A stretch of 64,000 nucleotides of DNA from Pacificibacter marinus (GCF_018860665.1 NZ_JAHKPK010000028.1:62001-126000); one strand, 5' to 3'; shown: positions 41,752 through 51,741, numbered from the stretch's first letter. A program made the numbers and translations. The notes: generated by a model not told the origin, from the letters alone.

Positions 41752-43098
41752 ATGTTCGATAAAATCCTCATTGCCAACCGTGGCGAAATCGCGCTTCGCG
41801 TGATCCGTGCTTGTCGTGAAATGGGAATCAAATCCGTTGCCGTTCATTCGACAGCTGACGCTGATGCCATGCATGTGCGCATGGCTGACGAAGCTGTGTG
41901 CATTGGCCCCAATTCATCCACGGACTCATACCTGAGCTTCCCTGCCATCATCGCGGCCTGCGAAATCACAGGCGCGCAAGCGATCCACCCTGGCTACGGT
42001 TTTCTGTCTGAAAACGCGGCCTTTGTGCAAATCGTCGAAGACCACGGCTTGACCTTTATTGGCCCCTCTGCGGAACACATCCGCCAGATGGGCGACAAGA
42101 TCACTGCCAAAGAAACCGCGCAGGTCTTGGGCATTCCCATTGTGCCGGGCTCTGACGGCGGGGTGCCTGATGTGGCGGCGGCGAAAAAAGCAGCCGCAGA
42201 GATGGGTTACCCTGTCATCATCAAAGCCACAGCTGGCGGCGGTGGTCGCGGCATGAAAGTGGCCTTGAACGAGGACGAGCTGGAAACATCTTTCCGCACA
42301 GCCCGTTCAGAATCCAAAGCCGCTTTTGGTAATGACGAAGTTTACATGGAGAAATATCTCCAAAAGCCACGTCACATCGAGGTGCAAGTCTTTGGTGATG
42401 GCCAAGGTGGTGGCGTCCACTTGGGCGAACGCGATTGTTCCTTGCAACGTCGTCACCAAAAGGTCTTTGAAGAGGCCCCCGGCCCTAGCATTACCCCAGA
42501 AGAACGCGCTCACATCGGCGGCATCTGTGCCAATGCGATTGCCAAAATGGGTTACAAAGGCGCTGGCACTGTCGAGTTTTTGTATGAGGACGGCGAGTTC
42601 TTCTTTATCGAGATGAACACACGTTTGCAGGTGGAACACCCTGTAACCGAAGCCATCTTTGGCCAAGACCTTGTGCGCGAACAGATTCTCGTGGCCTCTG
42701 GTGAAAAACTGTCTTTCACCCAAGACGATTTGGTGCTCAATGGCCATGCCATCGAAGTGCGAATCAACGCGGAAAAACTGCCGAACTTCTCGCCTTGCCC
42801 AGGTAAGATCACACAGTACCATGCCCCAGGTGGGCTTGGCGTGCGTATGGACAGCGCATTGTATGACGGCTATTCGATCCCGCCCTATTACGACAGCTTG
42901 ATCGGTAAACTCATCGTGCATGGACGCAATCGCCCCGAAGCACTGGCCCGCCTGCATCGCGCTTTAGGCGAGTTGATCGTTGATGGTGTCGACACAACAG
43001 TCCCACTGTTTGACATGCTACTGCAAGAAGAAGACATTCAGACTGGCAATTACAACATCCATTGGCTGGAAAAATGGCTCGATAAAAACCTAAGCTAA
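41752..43098 (+). CDS. accC: Acetyl-CoA carboxylase biotin carboxylase subunit
   Basis: The 448-residue ATP-grasp enzyme carboxylates biotin on AccB. Motifs include [20 protein letters not shown], the glycine-rich [21 protein letters not shown] and [16 protein letters not shown] with the metal ligands. I use ATG 41752 rather than an in-frame GTG at 41740, because family members begin MFDKIL. It ends before a clear terminator. Confidence 0.97.
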   Translation: MFDKILIANRGEIALRVIRACREMGIKSVAVHSTADADAMHVRMADEAVCIGPNSSTDSYLSFPAIIAACEITGAQAIHPGYGFLSENAAFVQIVEDHGLTFIGPSAEHIRQMGDKITAKETAQVLGIPIVPGSDGGVPDVAAAKKAAAEMGYPVIIKATAGGGGRGMKVALNEDELETSFRTARSESKAAFGNDEVYMEKYLQKPRHIEVQVFGDGQGGGVHLGERDCSLQRRHQKVFEEAPGPSITPEERAHIGGICANAIAKMGYKGAGTVEFLYEDGEFFFIEMNTRLQVEHPVTEAIFGQDLVREQILVASGEKLSFTQDDLVLNGHAIEVRINAEKLPNFSPCPGKITQYHAPGGLGVRMDSALYDGYSIPPYYDSLIGKLIVHGRNRPEALARLHRALGELIVDGVDTTVPLFDMLLQEEDIQTGNYNIHWLEKWLDKNLS

Positions 43099-43118
43099 GG
43101 GTTTGATCCGACAGTGAT

Positions 43119-43147
43119 AAGGTCGCCTTCGGGCGGCCTTTTCTTTT
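43119..43147 (+). terminator. Intrinsic terminator after accBC
   Basis: AAGGTCGCC (43119-43127) pairs with GGCGGCCTT around a TTCG loop, with one wobble, and is followed by TTCTTTT. Confidence 0.92.
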
Positions 43148-43183
43148 GCAATTCCTCTTCCCGTAATTCAACATAGATACCAA

Positions 43184-43828
43184 ATGGACCACGTAACCCT
43201 GACACCGCAAATGATGCTGAACGCCTATACCAATGGCGTGTTTCCGATGTCTGACAGTCGTGATGACCCTGATCTGTATTGGGTTGATCCGACAGATCGC
43301 GGCATCTTTCCACTAGACGGGTTTCACATTTCAAAATCCTTGGCGAAAACCATTCGGCTTGAGCGCTTCTCGATCCGTTTCAACACCGATTTTGATGCCA
43401 TTGTTGAAGGCTGCGCAGATCGCCCTGAGACATGGATCAACGACACTATTTTTGATCTGTACAGACAATTGCACGCCATGAAGTTTTGCCACTCTCTGGA
43501 AGTGTATGAAGAGGATGCGCTTGTGGGGGGCGTTTATGGCCTGACCATTGGCACGGCCTTCTTTGGCGAAAGCATGTTCTCACGCCGCACGGACGCGTCG
43601 AAAGTGGCACTGGCCTATATGGTCGCCCGATTGCGTGCCACAGGGTTCACACTGTTCGACACACAATTCATCACACCGCATTTGGCATCACTCGGGGCAA
43701 TTGAAATACCGCGTGCAAAGTATCATGGATTGTTAGGTCAGGCGCTTGAGCATCGCGCAGATATCGAAGCCTTACCTGCCCCGCTCACGCCTCAGGACGT
43801 GCTGCAGGTCAGTGGCCAAATATCGTAA
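43184..43828 (+). CDS. aat: Leucyl/phenylalanyl-tRNA--protein transferase
   Basis: The 214-residue enzyme adds Leu or Phe from tRNA to proteins with N-terminal Arg or Lys, making them N-end-rule substrates for ClpAP. It shows MLNAYTNGVFPMSD, YWVDPTDRGIFPLDGFHISKSL, GGVYGLTIGTAFFGESMFS and LFDTQFITPHLASLGA, all typical of Aat. No strong ribosome site precedes the ATG. Its last 37 bases overlap the convergent DUF2155 gene. Confidence 0.95.
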   Translation: MDHVTLTPQMMLNAYTNGVFPMSDSRDDPDLYWVDPTDRGIFPLDGFHISKSLAKTIRLERFSIRFNTDFDAIVEGCADRPETWINDTIFDLYRQLHAMKFCHSLEVYEEDALVGGVYGLTIGTAFFGESMFSRRTDASKVALAYMVARLRATGFTLFDTQFITPHLASLGAIEIPRAKYHGLLGQALEHRADIEALPAPLTPQDVLQVSGQIS

Positions 43829-44331
43829 CGCGCGTGATCCATCGCGTTCAATGCAGGGCTAGACGACACCATCCAGCCAGAAAAGACTGGTTCATCAACA
43901 CCTTGCGCATGGACCATCAAATAGGCATAGGCGTCCCCTGACGGGTTATCCTCTGGGTAACGACAGTCCGCAAGATAAATTGAAATACGACCAAAGACAG
44001 CAGGCTGCCCGACCGCAATGGTCAGGTCTTGGACCTCACCTGTCAGCTTATCAAGGGCACGCAGGTTCACACCTGTGCCCGCGGTCACTTTCACCTGCGT
44101 TTCGGTGGTGATGTCTCGCAGCTCTTGTTGAAAACCAGACCCAGGGAACGATTGCAGGTCTTCCAACGATAAACCATCACCACCAAAGCCAATGCCGCTG
44201 TCATCCAAAGGCTGTACTAAAATTTGATCAACACCAGTTTGAAAGTCGTCGCCAAGACCATTGTCTTGCGCCCAGATCGGAGCGCCCAGCGACACCGCCA
44301 AAACCAAAGAGGTTAAGCCCGCGCGCATCAT
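43792..44331 (-). CDS. DUF2155 family secreted protein
   Basis: The 179-residue protein has a Sec signal peptide (cleaved near Ala21, PIWAQ). The conserved DUF2155 domain (about 75-175) shows VKVTAGTGVNLRALDKLTG, FGRISIYLADCRYPEDNPSGDA and FSGWMVSSSPALNAMDHARYD. Function is unknown; it is an alphaproteobacterial periplasmic protein usually beside NDUFA12 and mlaD, as here. It overlaps mlaD by four bases, and its 3' end overlaps aat by 37 bases. Confidence 0.9.
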   Translation of the reverse strand: MMRAGLTSLVLAVSLGAPIWAQDNGLGDDFQTGVDQILVQPLDDSGIGFGGDGLSLEDLQSFPGSGFQQELRDITTETQVKVTAGTGVNLRALDKLTGEVQDLTIAVGQPAVFGRISIYLADCRYPEDNPSGDAYAYLMVHAQGVDEPVFSGWMVSSSPALNAMDHARYDIWPLTCSTS

Positions 44332-44783
44332 TCGCTACCGCCGCTGGCGGTGACAAATTTCAACAACAGATTGATCAAACTGACCGAGCCTTGAGTGTCA
44401 GCGATCACTTGACCATCTTCAAAATTAAAAGCTGATCCGCCGGGCACGAGCTCGATAAAATTGCCACCAAGCAATCCTTCAGAGGCGATCATCGCCGCAG
44501 TGTCATCGGGAAGAATAAGATCACCATCCAAAGACAAAGCAGCTTCAGCGCGAAAATTATCATAGTTCAAAGTCAGATCAGAGATTGATCCCACTTTGAC
44601 ACCGGCCAGCCGCACATCTGTTCCCACGGATACGCCCTCTGCAGAGCGAAAAGACGCTGTCAGCGTGTAGCGGTCATCTGCGCCAGTGGAAAATCCGGTG
44701 ACTTGGCCTGCATAGACAAGAACCCCAAGCGCAAGCGCAAGAACCCCAGCCCCGACGGCAATCTCTGTCGTGTTTTCAGACAT
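44328..44783 (-). CDS. mlaD: MlaD-type MCE-domain phospholipid-transport protein
   Basis: The 151-residue protein has one N-terminal membrane helix (about 9-28) and one MCE domain (about 38-115, YTLTASFRSAEGVSVGTDVR, ASEGLLGGNFIELVPGG). MlaD forms a hexameric ring that shuttles phospholipids between inner and outer membranes. The partners mlaE, mlaF and mlaC are not in this window. It sits directly after the NDUFA12 gene, with one base pair to no spacing, and overlaps the DUF2155 gene, so the three are co-translated. Confidence 0.93.
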   Translation of the reverse strand: MSENTTEIAVGAGVLALALGVLVYAGQVTGFSTGADDRYTLTASFRSAEGVSVGTDVRLAGVKVGSISDLTLNYDNFRAEAALSLDGDLILPDDTAAMIASEGLLGGNFIELVPGGSAFNFEDGQVIADTQGSVSLINLLLKFVTASGGSE

Positions 44784-45167
44784 TTATTCTGGCTGCCATG
44801 CCTCATAATCGCGGCGATCCGCAGGACGCGCGCGACGAATGGATCCAGCAGGCGCATAGGCCGCAGCTGTCCCAGTCTGGTTTTCAAGATGGGGTTTTTC
44901 CCAGGTTTTATGCACAAGCGGCGTTGTGCCGGGGGCTTCATCAAAAGTTTGATGCAGCCAACCGTGCCAATCAGGGCTGATACGAGAAGCTTCAACTTCA
45001 CCATTAAAGATCACCCAGCGTTTGCTGTCATCTTTATTGCGGTAATAGATATTGCCCTGCACATCGTCACCAACTTTGATGCCGTTGCGCCATGTGAAGA
45101 GTTGCGTGCCGAGCGTCTGATCTTTCCACCAGACGAGCCCGCGGAGAACTGAGTTCACGATGCCCAT
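44784..45167 (-). CDS. Complex I accessory subunit, NDUFA12/B17.2 family
   Basis: The 127-residue protein contains [37 protein letters not shown] and [19 protein letters not shown]. These match mitochondrial NDUFA12 and its alphaproteobacterial homologues, which bind peripheral-arm complex I (NADH:ubiquinone oxidoreductase). Its presence is characteristic of Alphaproteobacteria. It is the first gene of a tight three-gene unit with mlaD and DUF2155, away from the nuo operon. Confidence 0.95.
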   Translation of the reverse strand: MGIVNSVLRGLVWWKDQTLGTQLFTWRNGIKVGDDVQGNIYYRNKDDSKRWVIFNGEVEASRISPDWHGWLHQTFDEAPGTTPLVHKTWEKPHLENQTGTAAAYAPAGSIRRARPADRRDYEAWQPE

Positions 45168-45296
45168 GGGTAAGCCTTTCGAATTGCGTTGTTCATTCTA
45201 TGAACCATTGTTGCGACAAGGTCCAGAGGATTGGAGCGTTTGCACGGCTGAGAAGCGAAATCACGCATAGCCTTTTGGTCCATCATGCCGGTGCTG

Positions 45297-45330
45297 AAAA
45301 AAGAGGCCCCAGCACATCTGTACTGGAGCC
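45297..45330 (-). terminator. Terminator after clpX
   Basis: GGCTCCAG and CTGGGGCC (minus strand) pair with one wobble around a ten-base loop, followed by TCTTTTTT. It lies about 30 bases after the clpX stop. Confidence 0.88.
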
Positions 45331-45361
45331 TTTGTCTTCGACATCACGCCGCCAGCCAGAC

Positions 45362-46630
45362 TTAGCCTGCGCTAGCTTCTTTAACGTCTTCTTTTGAATA
45401 GATCATCAAAGGCTGTGCTTCGGTGTTTACCGCTTCCTCGTTCACCACAACTTCGCTGACATTGTCCATTCCAGGCAAATCAAACATCGTGTCGAGCAAG
45501 ATGTCTTCCAAGATCGACCGCAGACCACGTGCACCTGTTTTGCGTTCAATCGCACGCTTGGCAATCGCGGACAGCGAATCTTCTGTGAAGGTCAGCTTGG
45601 TTTTCTCAAGCTCGAACAAGCGCTGATACTGTTTGACCAAAGCATTTTTAGGCTGCGTCAAAATAGTGATCAAAGCGGATTCATCTAGATCTTCCAGCGT
45701 TGCAAGAACCGGCAAACGACCCACGAATTCTGGGATCAAACCAAATTTCAGCAAATCTTCGGGCTCAAGCTCACTTAGCAATTCACCTGCGCCGAGGTTT
45801 TCAGATTCTTTCACATCAGCACCAAAGCCAATGGATGTGCCCTTGCCGCGCTGCGCGATGATGCGATCGAGCCCTGCAAAGGCGCCGCCACAGATGAACA
45901 AAATGTTGGTCGTGTCCACTTGCAAAAATTCTTGCTGTGGATGCTTGCGGCCACCCTGAGGCGGAACAGAGGCAACAGTGCCTTCCATGATTTTCAACAA
46001 AGCTTGCTGAACGCCCTCGCCCGACACATCGCGCGTGATTGACGGGTTATCCGATTTACGGGTAATTTTGTCGACTTCATCAATGTAAACGATACCGCGC
46101 TGCGCGCGCTCAACATTATACTCAGAGGCTTGAAGCAGTTTGAGGATGATGTTTTCAACGTCTTCACCGACATAGCCCGCTTCTGTCAGAGTTGTCGCAT
46201 CAGCCATCGTGAAAGGCACATCAAGAATACGCGCAAGGGTTTGAGCAAGCAGTGTTTTACCACAGCCAGTTGGCCCCATCAGCAAGATGTTGGACTTGGA
46301 CAATTCGATATCGCCCGCACCACTGCTGGCGTGATTAAGACGTTTGTAGTGGTTGTGGACCGCAACAGACAGCACGCGCTTGGCAGTCGTCTGACCGATC
46401 ACATAATCATCTAGGAACCCAGAAATTTCTTTGGGGGACGGCACACCTTCGGAAGCTTTCAAACCGGATGATTTGGTTTCTTCACGAATGATATCCATAC
46501 ACAGTTCAACGCATTCATCACAGATGAACACGGTCGGTCCCGCGATGAGCTTGCGCACTTCATGTTGGCTTTTGCCACAAAAAGAACAATAGAGCGTATT
46601 TTTGCTGTCACCACTGGACGAGTTCGACAT
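45362..46630 (-). CDS. clpX: ATP-dependent Clp protease ATP-binding subunit ClpX
   Basis: The 422-residue AAA+ unfoldase delivers substrates to ClpP. The N-terminal zinc domain has CSFCGKSQ and CDECVELC. Walker A is GPTGCGKT, Walker B is IVYIDEVDK, and [13 protein letters not shown] is the conserved arginine-finger neighbourhood. The length is standard. It follows clpP on the same strand, with a hairpin in the gap. Confidence 0.98.
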   Translation of the reverse strand: MSNSSSGDSKNTLYCSFCGKSQHEVRKLIAGPTVFICDECVELCMDIIREETKSSGLKASEGVPSPKEISGFLDDYVIGQTTAKRVLSVAVHNHYKRLNHASSGAGDIELSKSNILLMGPTGCGKTLLAQTLARILDVPFTMADATTLTEAGYVGEDVENIILKLLQASEYNVERAQRGIVYIDEVDKITRKSDNPSITRDVSGEGVQQALLKIMEGTVASVPPQGGRKHPQQEFLQVDTTNILFICGGAFAGLDRIIAQRGKGTSIGFGADVKESENLGAGELLSELEPEDLLKFGLIPEFVGRLPVLATLEDLDESALITILTQPKNALVKQYQRLFELEKTKLTFTEDSLSAIAKRAIERKTGARGLRSILEDILLDTMFDLPGMDNVSEVVVNEEAVNTEAQPLMIYSKEDVKEASAG

Positions 46631-46750
46631 TACAATCCCCTAAGGCTGATCGCCTTTTAATTCCGTAAAATTGGCCCAAACAAAGGCCAATCAGTTTGCC
46701 CGTTACATGAAAGTGTAAGGCAGCGTATTTGTGGGCACAATGCCAAAATC

Positions 46751-46775
46751 CTGCCCAAGCGTTACACTTGGGCAG
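46751..46775 (-). terminator. Hairpin between clpP and clpX
   Basis: CTGCCCAAG and CTTGGGCAG pair perfectly (9 bp) around a seven-base loop. On the minus strand GATTTTGG follows, so it is a partial or true terminator about 13 bases after the clpP stop. Confidence 0.75.
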
Positions 46776-46787
46776 AACGACAAAGTG

Positions 46788-47417
46788 CTAGACTTTCTCA
46801 GCGAGCGGTTCGCGTGTTTCGACGATATCATCGATCAAACCGAAGTCTTTGGCATCTTGGGGCGACATAAAGTTATCGCGTTCAAGCGCATCCACAACAG
46901 ATTTCATTTTTTGACCGGTGTGCTTGACGTAGATTTCGTTCAAACGATCTTTGAGTTTTTGAGTTTCTTGCGCATGGATCATGATATCCGTGGCTTGACC
47001 TTGGTAACCACCAGAAGGCTGGTGCACCATAACGCGTGAATTTGGCAACGAGAAGCGCATACCTTTTTCGCCAGCCGTCAACAGCAAAGACCCCATGGAC
47101 GCCGCTTGGCCCATAACCAAAGTCGACACTTTGGGGCGGATGTACTGCATGGTGTCATAGATCGACAGGCCAGAGGTCACGACACCGCCAGGGCTGTTGA
47201 TATACATAGAAATTTCTTTGGACGGGTTTTCCGCCTCAAGGAACAACAGCTGAGCACAGATCAGTGATGACATACCGTCATGCACGGGACCGTTTAGAAA
47301 AATGATGCGCTCTTTGAGCAGGCGCGAGAAAATGTCGTAGGCACGTTCACCACGGCTGGTCTGTTCGACCACCATCGGAACGAGCGTATTCATGTATGTA
47401 TCAATTGGGTCTCTCAT
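46788..47417 (-). CDS. clpP: ATP-dependent Clp protease proteolytic subunit
   Basis: The 209-residue serine protease forms the tetradecameric chamber that works with ClpX or ClpA. The catalytic triad is Ser107 (GQAASMGS), His132 (VMVHQPSGG) and Asp181 (ERDNFMS). [13 protein letters not shown] is the oxyanion-hole strand. The short start [20 protein letters not shown] matches mature alphaproteobacterial ClpP. Confidence 0.98.
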   Translation of the reverse strand: MRDPIDTYMNTLVPMVVEQTSRGERAYDIFSRLLKERIIFLNGPVHDGMSSLICAQLLFLEAENPSKEISMYINSPGGVVTSGLSIYDTMQYIRPKVSTLVMGQAASMGSLLLTAGEKGMRFSLPNSRVMVHQPSGGYQGQATDIMIHAQETQKLKDRLNEIYVKHTGQKMKSVVDALERDNFMSPQDAKDFGLIDDIVETREPLAEKV

Positions 47418-47793
47418 CGGTCCCTGCCTCTTATCTGTCTTTTTTGATGGTTAGCGCGGAAGTGTTACTCGAATCTTATTAAGACCATCGAGAAGCTGCA
47501 AGTGCGCCTGAAGTCTTGTATCTGTGCCATGATCTTTCGTTTTTCAAGTCAGTGCAAACCGATAACGAAGCTTTTGGATCAAAATGATATTATACCTTTA
47601 AATACAAAAAGTTACGAACAAGGTCCACCACCCTATCTTGCGACACATCCAAGGCCAGAGCGGTAATGACGCAAGGCCTGTTGCCGCATTGCATCAAATT
47701 TCAACAAAATTTAATTAAAATGCCGACTCGCCCCCTTCAGCTCTGGAAACAGCCACTCAAATGACACTTGAGCGATCGAAATCCGGCGTTCGA
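47418..47793. other. 376-base intergenic region upstream of clpP
   Basis: This gap holds the clpP promoter region at its left end and AT-rich sequence without a credible reading frame. Short inverted repeats near 47745-47800 (CTCAAGTGTCATTTGAG and ATCGAA...TTCGAT on the minus strand) may end the transcript of the 71-residue gene. I see no RNA gene. Confidence 0.5.
47519..47547 (-). promoter_or_regulatory. Candidate clpP promoter
   Basis: On the minus strand TTGAAA (47547-47542) and CAGATA (47524-47519) are spaced by 17 bases, about 100 bases before the clpP ATG. The -35 reads CTTGAAA with the preceding base, which also fits a heat-shock sigma -35, but no matching heat-shock -10 is clear. Confidence 0.35.
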
Positions 47794-48009
47794 TTATGAT
47801 TCCGGTGGTGGCGTGTAATCCTCAGGGTTGAAGCTGATGAAAAACTGATACAGCAAATAGACACCAGCGCCCAAGAAGATCGCGCCAAACATGTTGTTGC
47901 CATAGGCCAATTCTACCCCTGCCCAGACAAGGCAGACCAAGCAGGCCAGAGCCCTGCGCCACAAAGGGCGAAAAAACGGCGTCTTCACGTTCCAGATTTG
48001 CTTTTTCAT
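47794..48009 (-). CDS. Small membrane protein, 71 residues, end of the imelysin operon
   Basis: MKKQIWNVKTPFFRPLWRRA... has two membrane segments (about 19-36 and 40-58) and a short Pro/Glu tail. It starts ten bases after the DUF1513 stop, and its ribosome site overlaps that region, so it is the last gene of the iron-related operon. No family recognised. A role in holding or helping the periplasmic partners is only a guess. Confidence 0.65.
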   Translation of the reverse strand: MKKQIWNVKTPFFRPLWRRALACLVCLVWAGVELAYGNNMFGAIFLGAGVYLLYQFFISFNPEDYTPPPES

Positions 48010-48018
48010 AACATCACT

Positions 48019-49104
48019 TCACCCCAATATAGGCAAAGACACAAGGTGATTGTCCCAAGCCAAACCAGATGTCTTGTTCAGCACGCGACTGTCCGCCTCA
48101 ATCGATAGCAACGCCCCCTGCCCGTCAGAGGCCAAATATCCGTCACCTTTCGCGGCCAGCCCGCTGACATCTGCACGCGACACAGAGGACATAAATTGAC
48201 CATCCGTTGCAAACCTATGAATGCGCCCACCTCTCGATGAGGTAATCGCCAACTCTGTCCCCGCACCATTGAACGCGATGGAACTGGCGTAGGCTTTCAT
48301 CGACAGTTGATCAGCCAAAGGCGCCTCGAACAAGACCGGATCAGCGCCCCGTTTATGCAGTCCGAGCAACGGCACGATGTCAAAGGGATCGCCCTGCCAT
48401 TGCATCGCAAACCCGACTTGATCATCGGCCACCGAAAGATGGCGGATCGAAGCGTGATGCAGATCCTCAGCCAAGATATGCTGTTCTTGCAGCGAAAACT
48501 CTGGCGTCAAATAGGCCAAGGACGGCTGCATCGTCTCAAGGTTTAATTTATCGCGCCCCTCGCCATGATCTGGATGGGTCAAAATGCCACCATTTGCGAC
48601 CACCAGAGTCCCGTCGGACAATGCGCGAATGTCATGCGGGCCGATGCCGTGGCTGTCAACTTCGCCGATCCGCACATAACCTTTGCTGCGCTGCCAAAGC
48701 CCCAAACAGCCTTTCGATTCAGCATAGTTGTTTTCTGTGGTGACCAAGATATCGCCGCCCTGAACGAATACCCCGTGCCCCATGAAATGCCGCCCGGAGG
48801 GCGCTTGCAATTTATGCGTGACCTGACCATTGGCACAGTCGATCACGAGCGCGTAGGTGCCAGGTCTGCGGGCAAACCCCACGGCCTCGGGTCGCGTTGG
48901 ATGAGCTGCGGCGGCATGTCCGCGCGCAGGAAGCCCCACACGGAACACAATTTGCGCCTCGGCGCTCAGGCCATATAGCGCGAAATCTCCGTTTTGATCA
49001 CGCGCAGCCCCTAAATACGCAGGGTTTCCAGCATCCGCCCAAGTCAACCGAGGCGTCAGACTGGCGGCTGCCATCCCAAGTAAAAATCCACGGCGAGAGG
49101 TCAT
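48019..49104 (-). CDS. DUF1513 family protein with Tat signal
   Basis: The 361-residue protein starts MTSRRGFLLGMAAASLTPRL, a twin-arginine signal. A beta-propeller-like DUF1513 domain follows with GHGVFVQGGDILVTTENNY, GIGPHDIRALSDGTLVVANGG and HASIRHLS. I chose ATG 49104, one base after the preceding gene; a longer frame would run into it. The family occurs with imelysins and DUF1111 di-haem proteins in iron-regulated operons. Its function is not known, but periplasmic iron handling is likely. Confidence 0.9.
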   Translation of the reverse strand: MTSRRGFLLGMAAASLTPRLTWADAGNPAYLGAARDQNGDFALYGLSAEAQIVFRVGLPARGHAAAAHPTRPEAVGFARRPGTYALVIDCANGQVTHKLQAPSGRHFMGHGVFVQGGDILVTTENNYAESKGCLGLWQRSKGYVRIGEVDSHGIGPHDIRALSDGTLVVANGGILTHPDHGEGRDKLNLETMQPSLAYLTPEFSLQEQHILAEDLHHASIRHLSVADDQVGFAMQWQGDPFDIVPLLGLHKRGADPVLFEAPLADQLSMKAYASSIAFNGAGTELAITSSRGGRIHRFATDGQFMSSVSRADVSGLAAKGDGYLASDGQGALLSIEADSRVLNKTSGLAWDNHLVSLPILG

Positions 49105-49105
49105 A

Positions 49106-50146
49106 TCAATCTCCGTCTGAGGCGTTGAACCCTGCGGAAATGCCCAAAGGTGCGCCGATATCATTGGCGATAGACTCTGTTGCCGCCTCGATGCGCTGCG
49201 CGATGATTTCGATCTTGAGGCGCCCCATGGGATCATCCACCGAAGCGAATGTCGGATCGTCCAAATCCTGCAATTTGGCCAAGACCTCGTCCAAAATTTC
49301 AAGGGTATGTGTCGGGACCTCTGGCGCCATAGCGACGACGAATTCACGCGCGGCTTGCACGGATAACATCACGTTGCGCGCGGAGCGTCCTGACCGATAG
49401 GCCTCTGCACGTTTGGGGCGCGGTTTTTCGAAACTGCCAAGGGGGCGACCGATACGTTGCTCTGCGGAATTTTCCAATCCCGTCAGCAGCATGGTGTAAA
49501 GCGCCTGCGCCGCTTCCGTCTCGGATAAATAGCGTTGATTGTCCACCGCACCTGCAGTGGTTAAGGTTGCGGCGAACCCGTCTTCGCGGGTCCATTCTCC
49601 AGCGATATGATCTGCGGTTTGTGCCAAGTCGTGGGTGATGGCTTGTACCAATTCACAAGAATAGCTGCCTTGATCATATGCATTAAATGAATCATCGAAG
49701 AGCATGTATTCTAAGGCAAAAAGACCACGCGCAGCGATTGACACATGGGCAAATTCATCTGCGTTTGACACAGCTGCATCTTGATCCGCGATCAGAGCAG
49801 AGAGCGTTTTGGGGATCATGCCTTTTTTGTCAGGCCAAAACGCGATTGTCAGCCCTCGTGCATCGGCTTCGACAGGTCCGATGTTCAGGTGTTGCAACCC
49901 CATCCAAGCATCGAACCCCGCGTTATAGGCCGGCACAAGTGCGCCTGCTGTACAATCGGATTTCGCAGAATCCTCAAGAGCATTTATGTGCGTCGAAAAG
50001 TTCAAAACCGCAGGAACGGCATGCTGCGTCACAACGCGCACCACAGCGTCCGCTTGCGGGCCAGCATATGCGCCACTGCCTGCAAATAAGACAACCGATG
50101 CTGCAAGCGATTTGAGCGTTATTCGAACAAAAGATGTCATCATCAT
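49106..50146 (-). CDS. Imelysin-family protein without the GxHxxE histidine
   Basis: The 346-residue periplasmic protein has a signal peptide (cleaved after GAYA, near residue 28) and an imelysin-like helical domain. At the place of the metal-type GxHxxE motif it reads GLFALE, so His is replaced by Phe. It starts within the stop of the di-haem gene (ATGATGATG). It probably works with the first imelysin and DUF1111 protein in iron acquisition; the altered motif suggests a different ligand or a structural role. Confidence 0.88.
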   Translation of the reverse strand: MMMTSFVRITLKSLAASVVLFAGSGAYAGPQADAVVRVVTQHAVPAVLNFSTHINALEDSAKSDCTAGALVPAYNAGFDAWMGLQHLNIGPVEADARGLTIAFWPDKKGMIPKTLSALIADQDAAVSNADEFAHVSIAARGLFALEYMLFDDSFNAYDQGSYSCELVQAITHDLAQTADHIAGEWTREDGFAATLTTAGAVDNQRYLSETEAAQALYTMLLTGLENSAEQRIGRPLGSFEKPRPKRAEAYRSGRSARNVMLSVQAAREFVVAMAPEVPTHTLEILDEVLAKLQDLDDPTFASVDDPMGRLKIEIIAQRIEAATESIANDIGAPLGISAGFNASDGD

Positions 50147-51741
50147 AGGCTTTCTAAAAAGCGGATCAGCGCCGCGCGGTCTTCACTTGGCATGTCCACA
50201 ACGGTATCGCGAGCGCTTTCAGCCTCGCCACCATGCCACAGCACAGCTTCTAACAATGAACGCGCGCGCCCGTCATGTAAAAATTGCGTGTGCCCAGACA
50301 CCTGTTCAGTCAAACCAATGCCCCAAAGCGGTGGCGTGCGCCATTCTGACCCCGTTGCGCGCAGCTCTGGTCGGCCATCCGCCAAGCCCTCGCCCATGTC
50401 GTGCAAAAGAAAATCGGAATAGGGCCAAATCAGCTGAAAACTTTGCGCTTTGCTGCTGTCGTCCTCTAGGCGATGGGTCACATATTTCGGTGTATGGCAC
50501 GACGCACAACCGATATTATAGAACACCTCTTTGCCCTGCAAAACCTGCGGATCATTCACATCGCGGCGCGCTGGCACGGCCAAGTTGCGCGAATAAAAGG
50601 AAACCAGATCAAGACCTTCAGCGTCGATTTCATCTCCGCGTTCATCATTATCACCATGCACGGCCGCCAGACATTCGGTTTGCGCTTGCGTACAATCGCC
50701 AAAAGGACGCGGCGCGAGTGGCGATGAAATACCGATATCGCCAGCAAAAGCGTCAGCCGATTGTTCCTTGACCGTACCGTGGCCCGATTTCCAACCAAAA
50801 CGGCCCAAGATAGGCGTGTTAAATTCGCTAGACCAGACAACTTGTGCGCGCCCTGAAATACCGTCGCCATCAGCGTCATCAGCATCTTCATGTGCTAAAA
50901 TATCGGCCGCAGGAATGGCTTCCACCAGCCCCAGTCCGATCATGGGCGGCGCAACGCGGGGTGAGATTTGAACATCAGCAGCAAAATCACCATAACCAGC
51001 GTTGGTCATACGATAGCTTGGCACCCGCAGGCTTGCTGTTTCACCATCTGACAGCGCGATAGGTTGCTCAACATAGCTGACCTCCATTTGCGCCTCAGCG
51101 GCGTGGCCTTGGATCGCTAAATCTTGCAACTGGCCCCCATAGGTGGGCTCTGGCGCGGTGCGCGGCGTGGCGGCATCGCCATCAAGAGCCGCCAGATAAG
51201 TCTCGATCTCAGTCAAAGGCACATCATCTGGCTTTGGCACAGAGAGGCGCAAGAACATCGACACGCGGCTGTCGTCTGCGCCCTCAGGCGTGTGCCCGCG
51301 CCCGTCTTTCAAATGGCAGCGCTGACAGGAACGCGCATTGTACACCGGCCCCAATCCGTCAGAGGCCAAAGTGGAGGATGGTGACGACACCCAAAGCTTT
51401 TTGAACAGCCCATTGCCCAGCTTAAAGTCCAATTCATGTTCAAAACTCAAGGACTCTGAGGACTGCGAAAAGGCATCATGATCGGTGCGTGCGCGGGTCG
51501 TTGCCTTGCCTGCGGAATTTTCCTCAAACTTTTCTGCTTTGGAAAAATCCGATGTCGGCGCGGTGGCGGATTTAATACGCTGCGCTTCAGATTCGGTGCG
51601 CGGCACGACAGATAAATACGGCTCGCCGACCTTCGGCACCTCAGAACTGGCCCCGCTCGCAAATGGCATGGCGCAGCCAAGCGAAATTGCGAGTACTGAA
51701 ACAGTAGAGCTGGGGACGAAGAATGAACTGCTACGTGCCAT
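50143..51741 (-). CDS. DUF1111 di-haem oxidoreductase (thiol oxidoreductase-like)
   Basis: The 532-residue periplasmic protein has a signal peptide (about 1-31) and two c-type haem motifs, CQRCH (Cys139, Cys142, His143) and CASCH in the C-terminal half. It resembles DUF1111/MauG-like peroxidase-type proteins. In this operon type it may oxidise iron or reduce it for delivery to the imelysin partners. AAGGA precedes the ATG. It follows the first imelysin by about 100 bases, across a hairpin. Confidence 0.9.
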   Translation of the reverse strand: MARSSSFFVPSSTVSVLAISLGCAMPFASGASSEVPKVGEPYLSVVPRTESEAQRIKSATAPTSDFSKAEKFEENSAGKATTRARTDHDAFSQSSESLSFEHELDFKLGNGLFKKLWVSSPSSTLASDGLGPVYNARSCQRCHLKDGRGHTPEGADDSRVSMFLRLSVPKPDDVPLTEIETYLAALDGDAATPRTAPEPTYGGQLQDLAIQGHAAEAQMEVSYVEQPIALSDGETASLRVPSYRMTNAGYGDFAADVQISPRVAPPMIGLGLVEAIPAADILAHEDADDADGDGISGRAQVVWSSEFNTPILGRFGWKSGHGTVKEQSADAFAGDIGISSPLAPRPFGDCTQAQTECLAAVHGDNDERGDEIDAEGLDLVSFYSRNLAVPARRDVNDPQVLQGKEVFYNIGCASCHTPKYVTHRLEDDSSKAQSFQLIWPYSDFLLHDMGEGLADGRPELRATGSEWRTPPLWGIGLTEQVSGHTQFLHDGRARSLLEAVLWHGGEAESARDTVVDMPSEDRAALIRFLESL

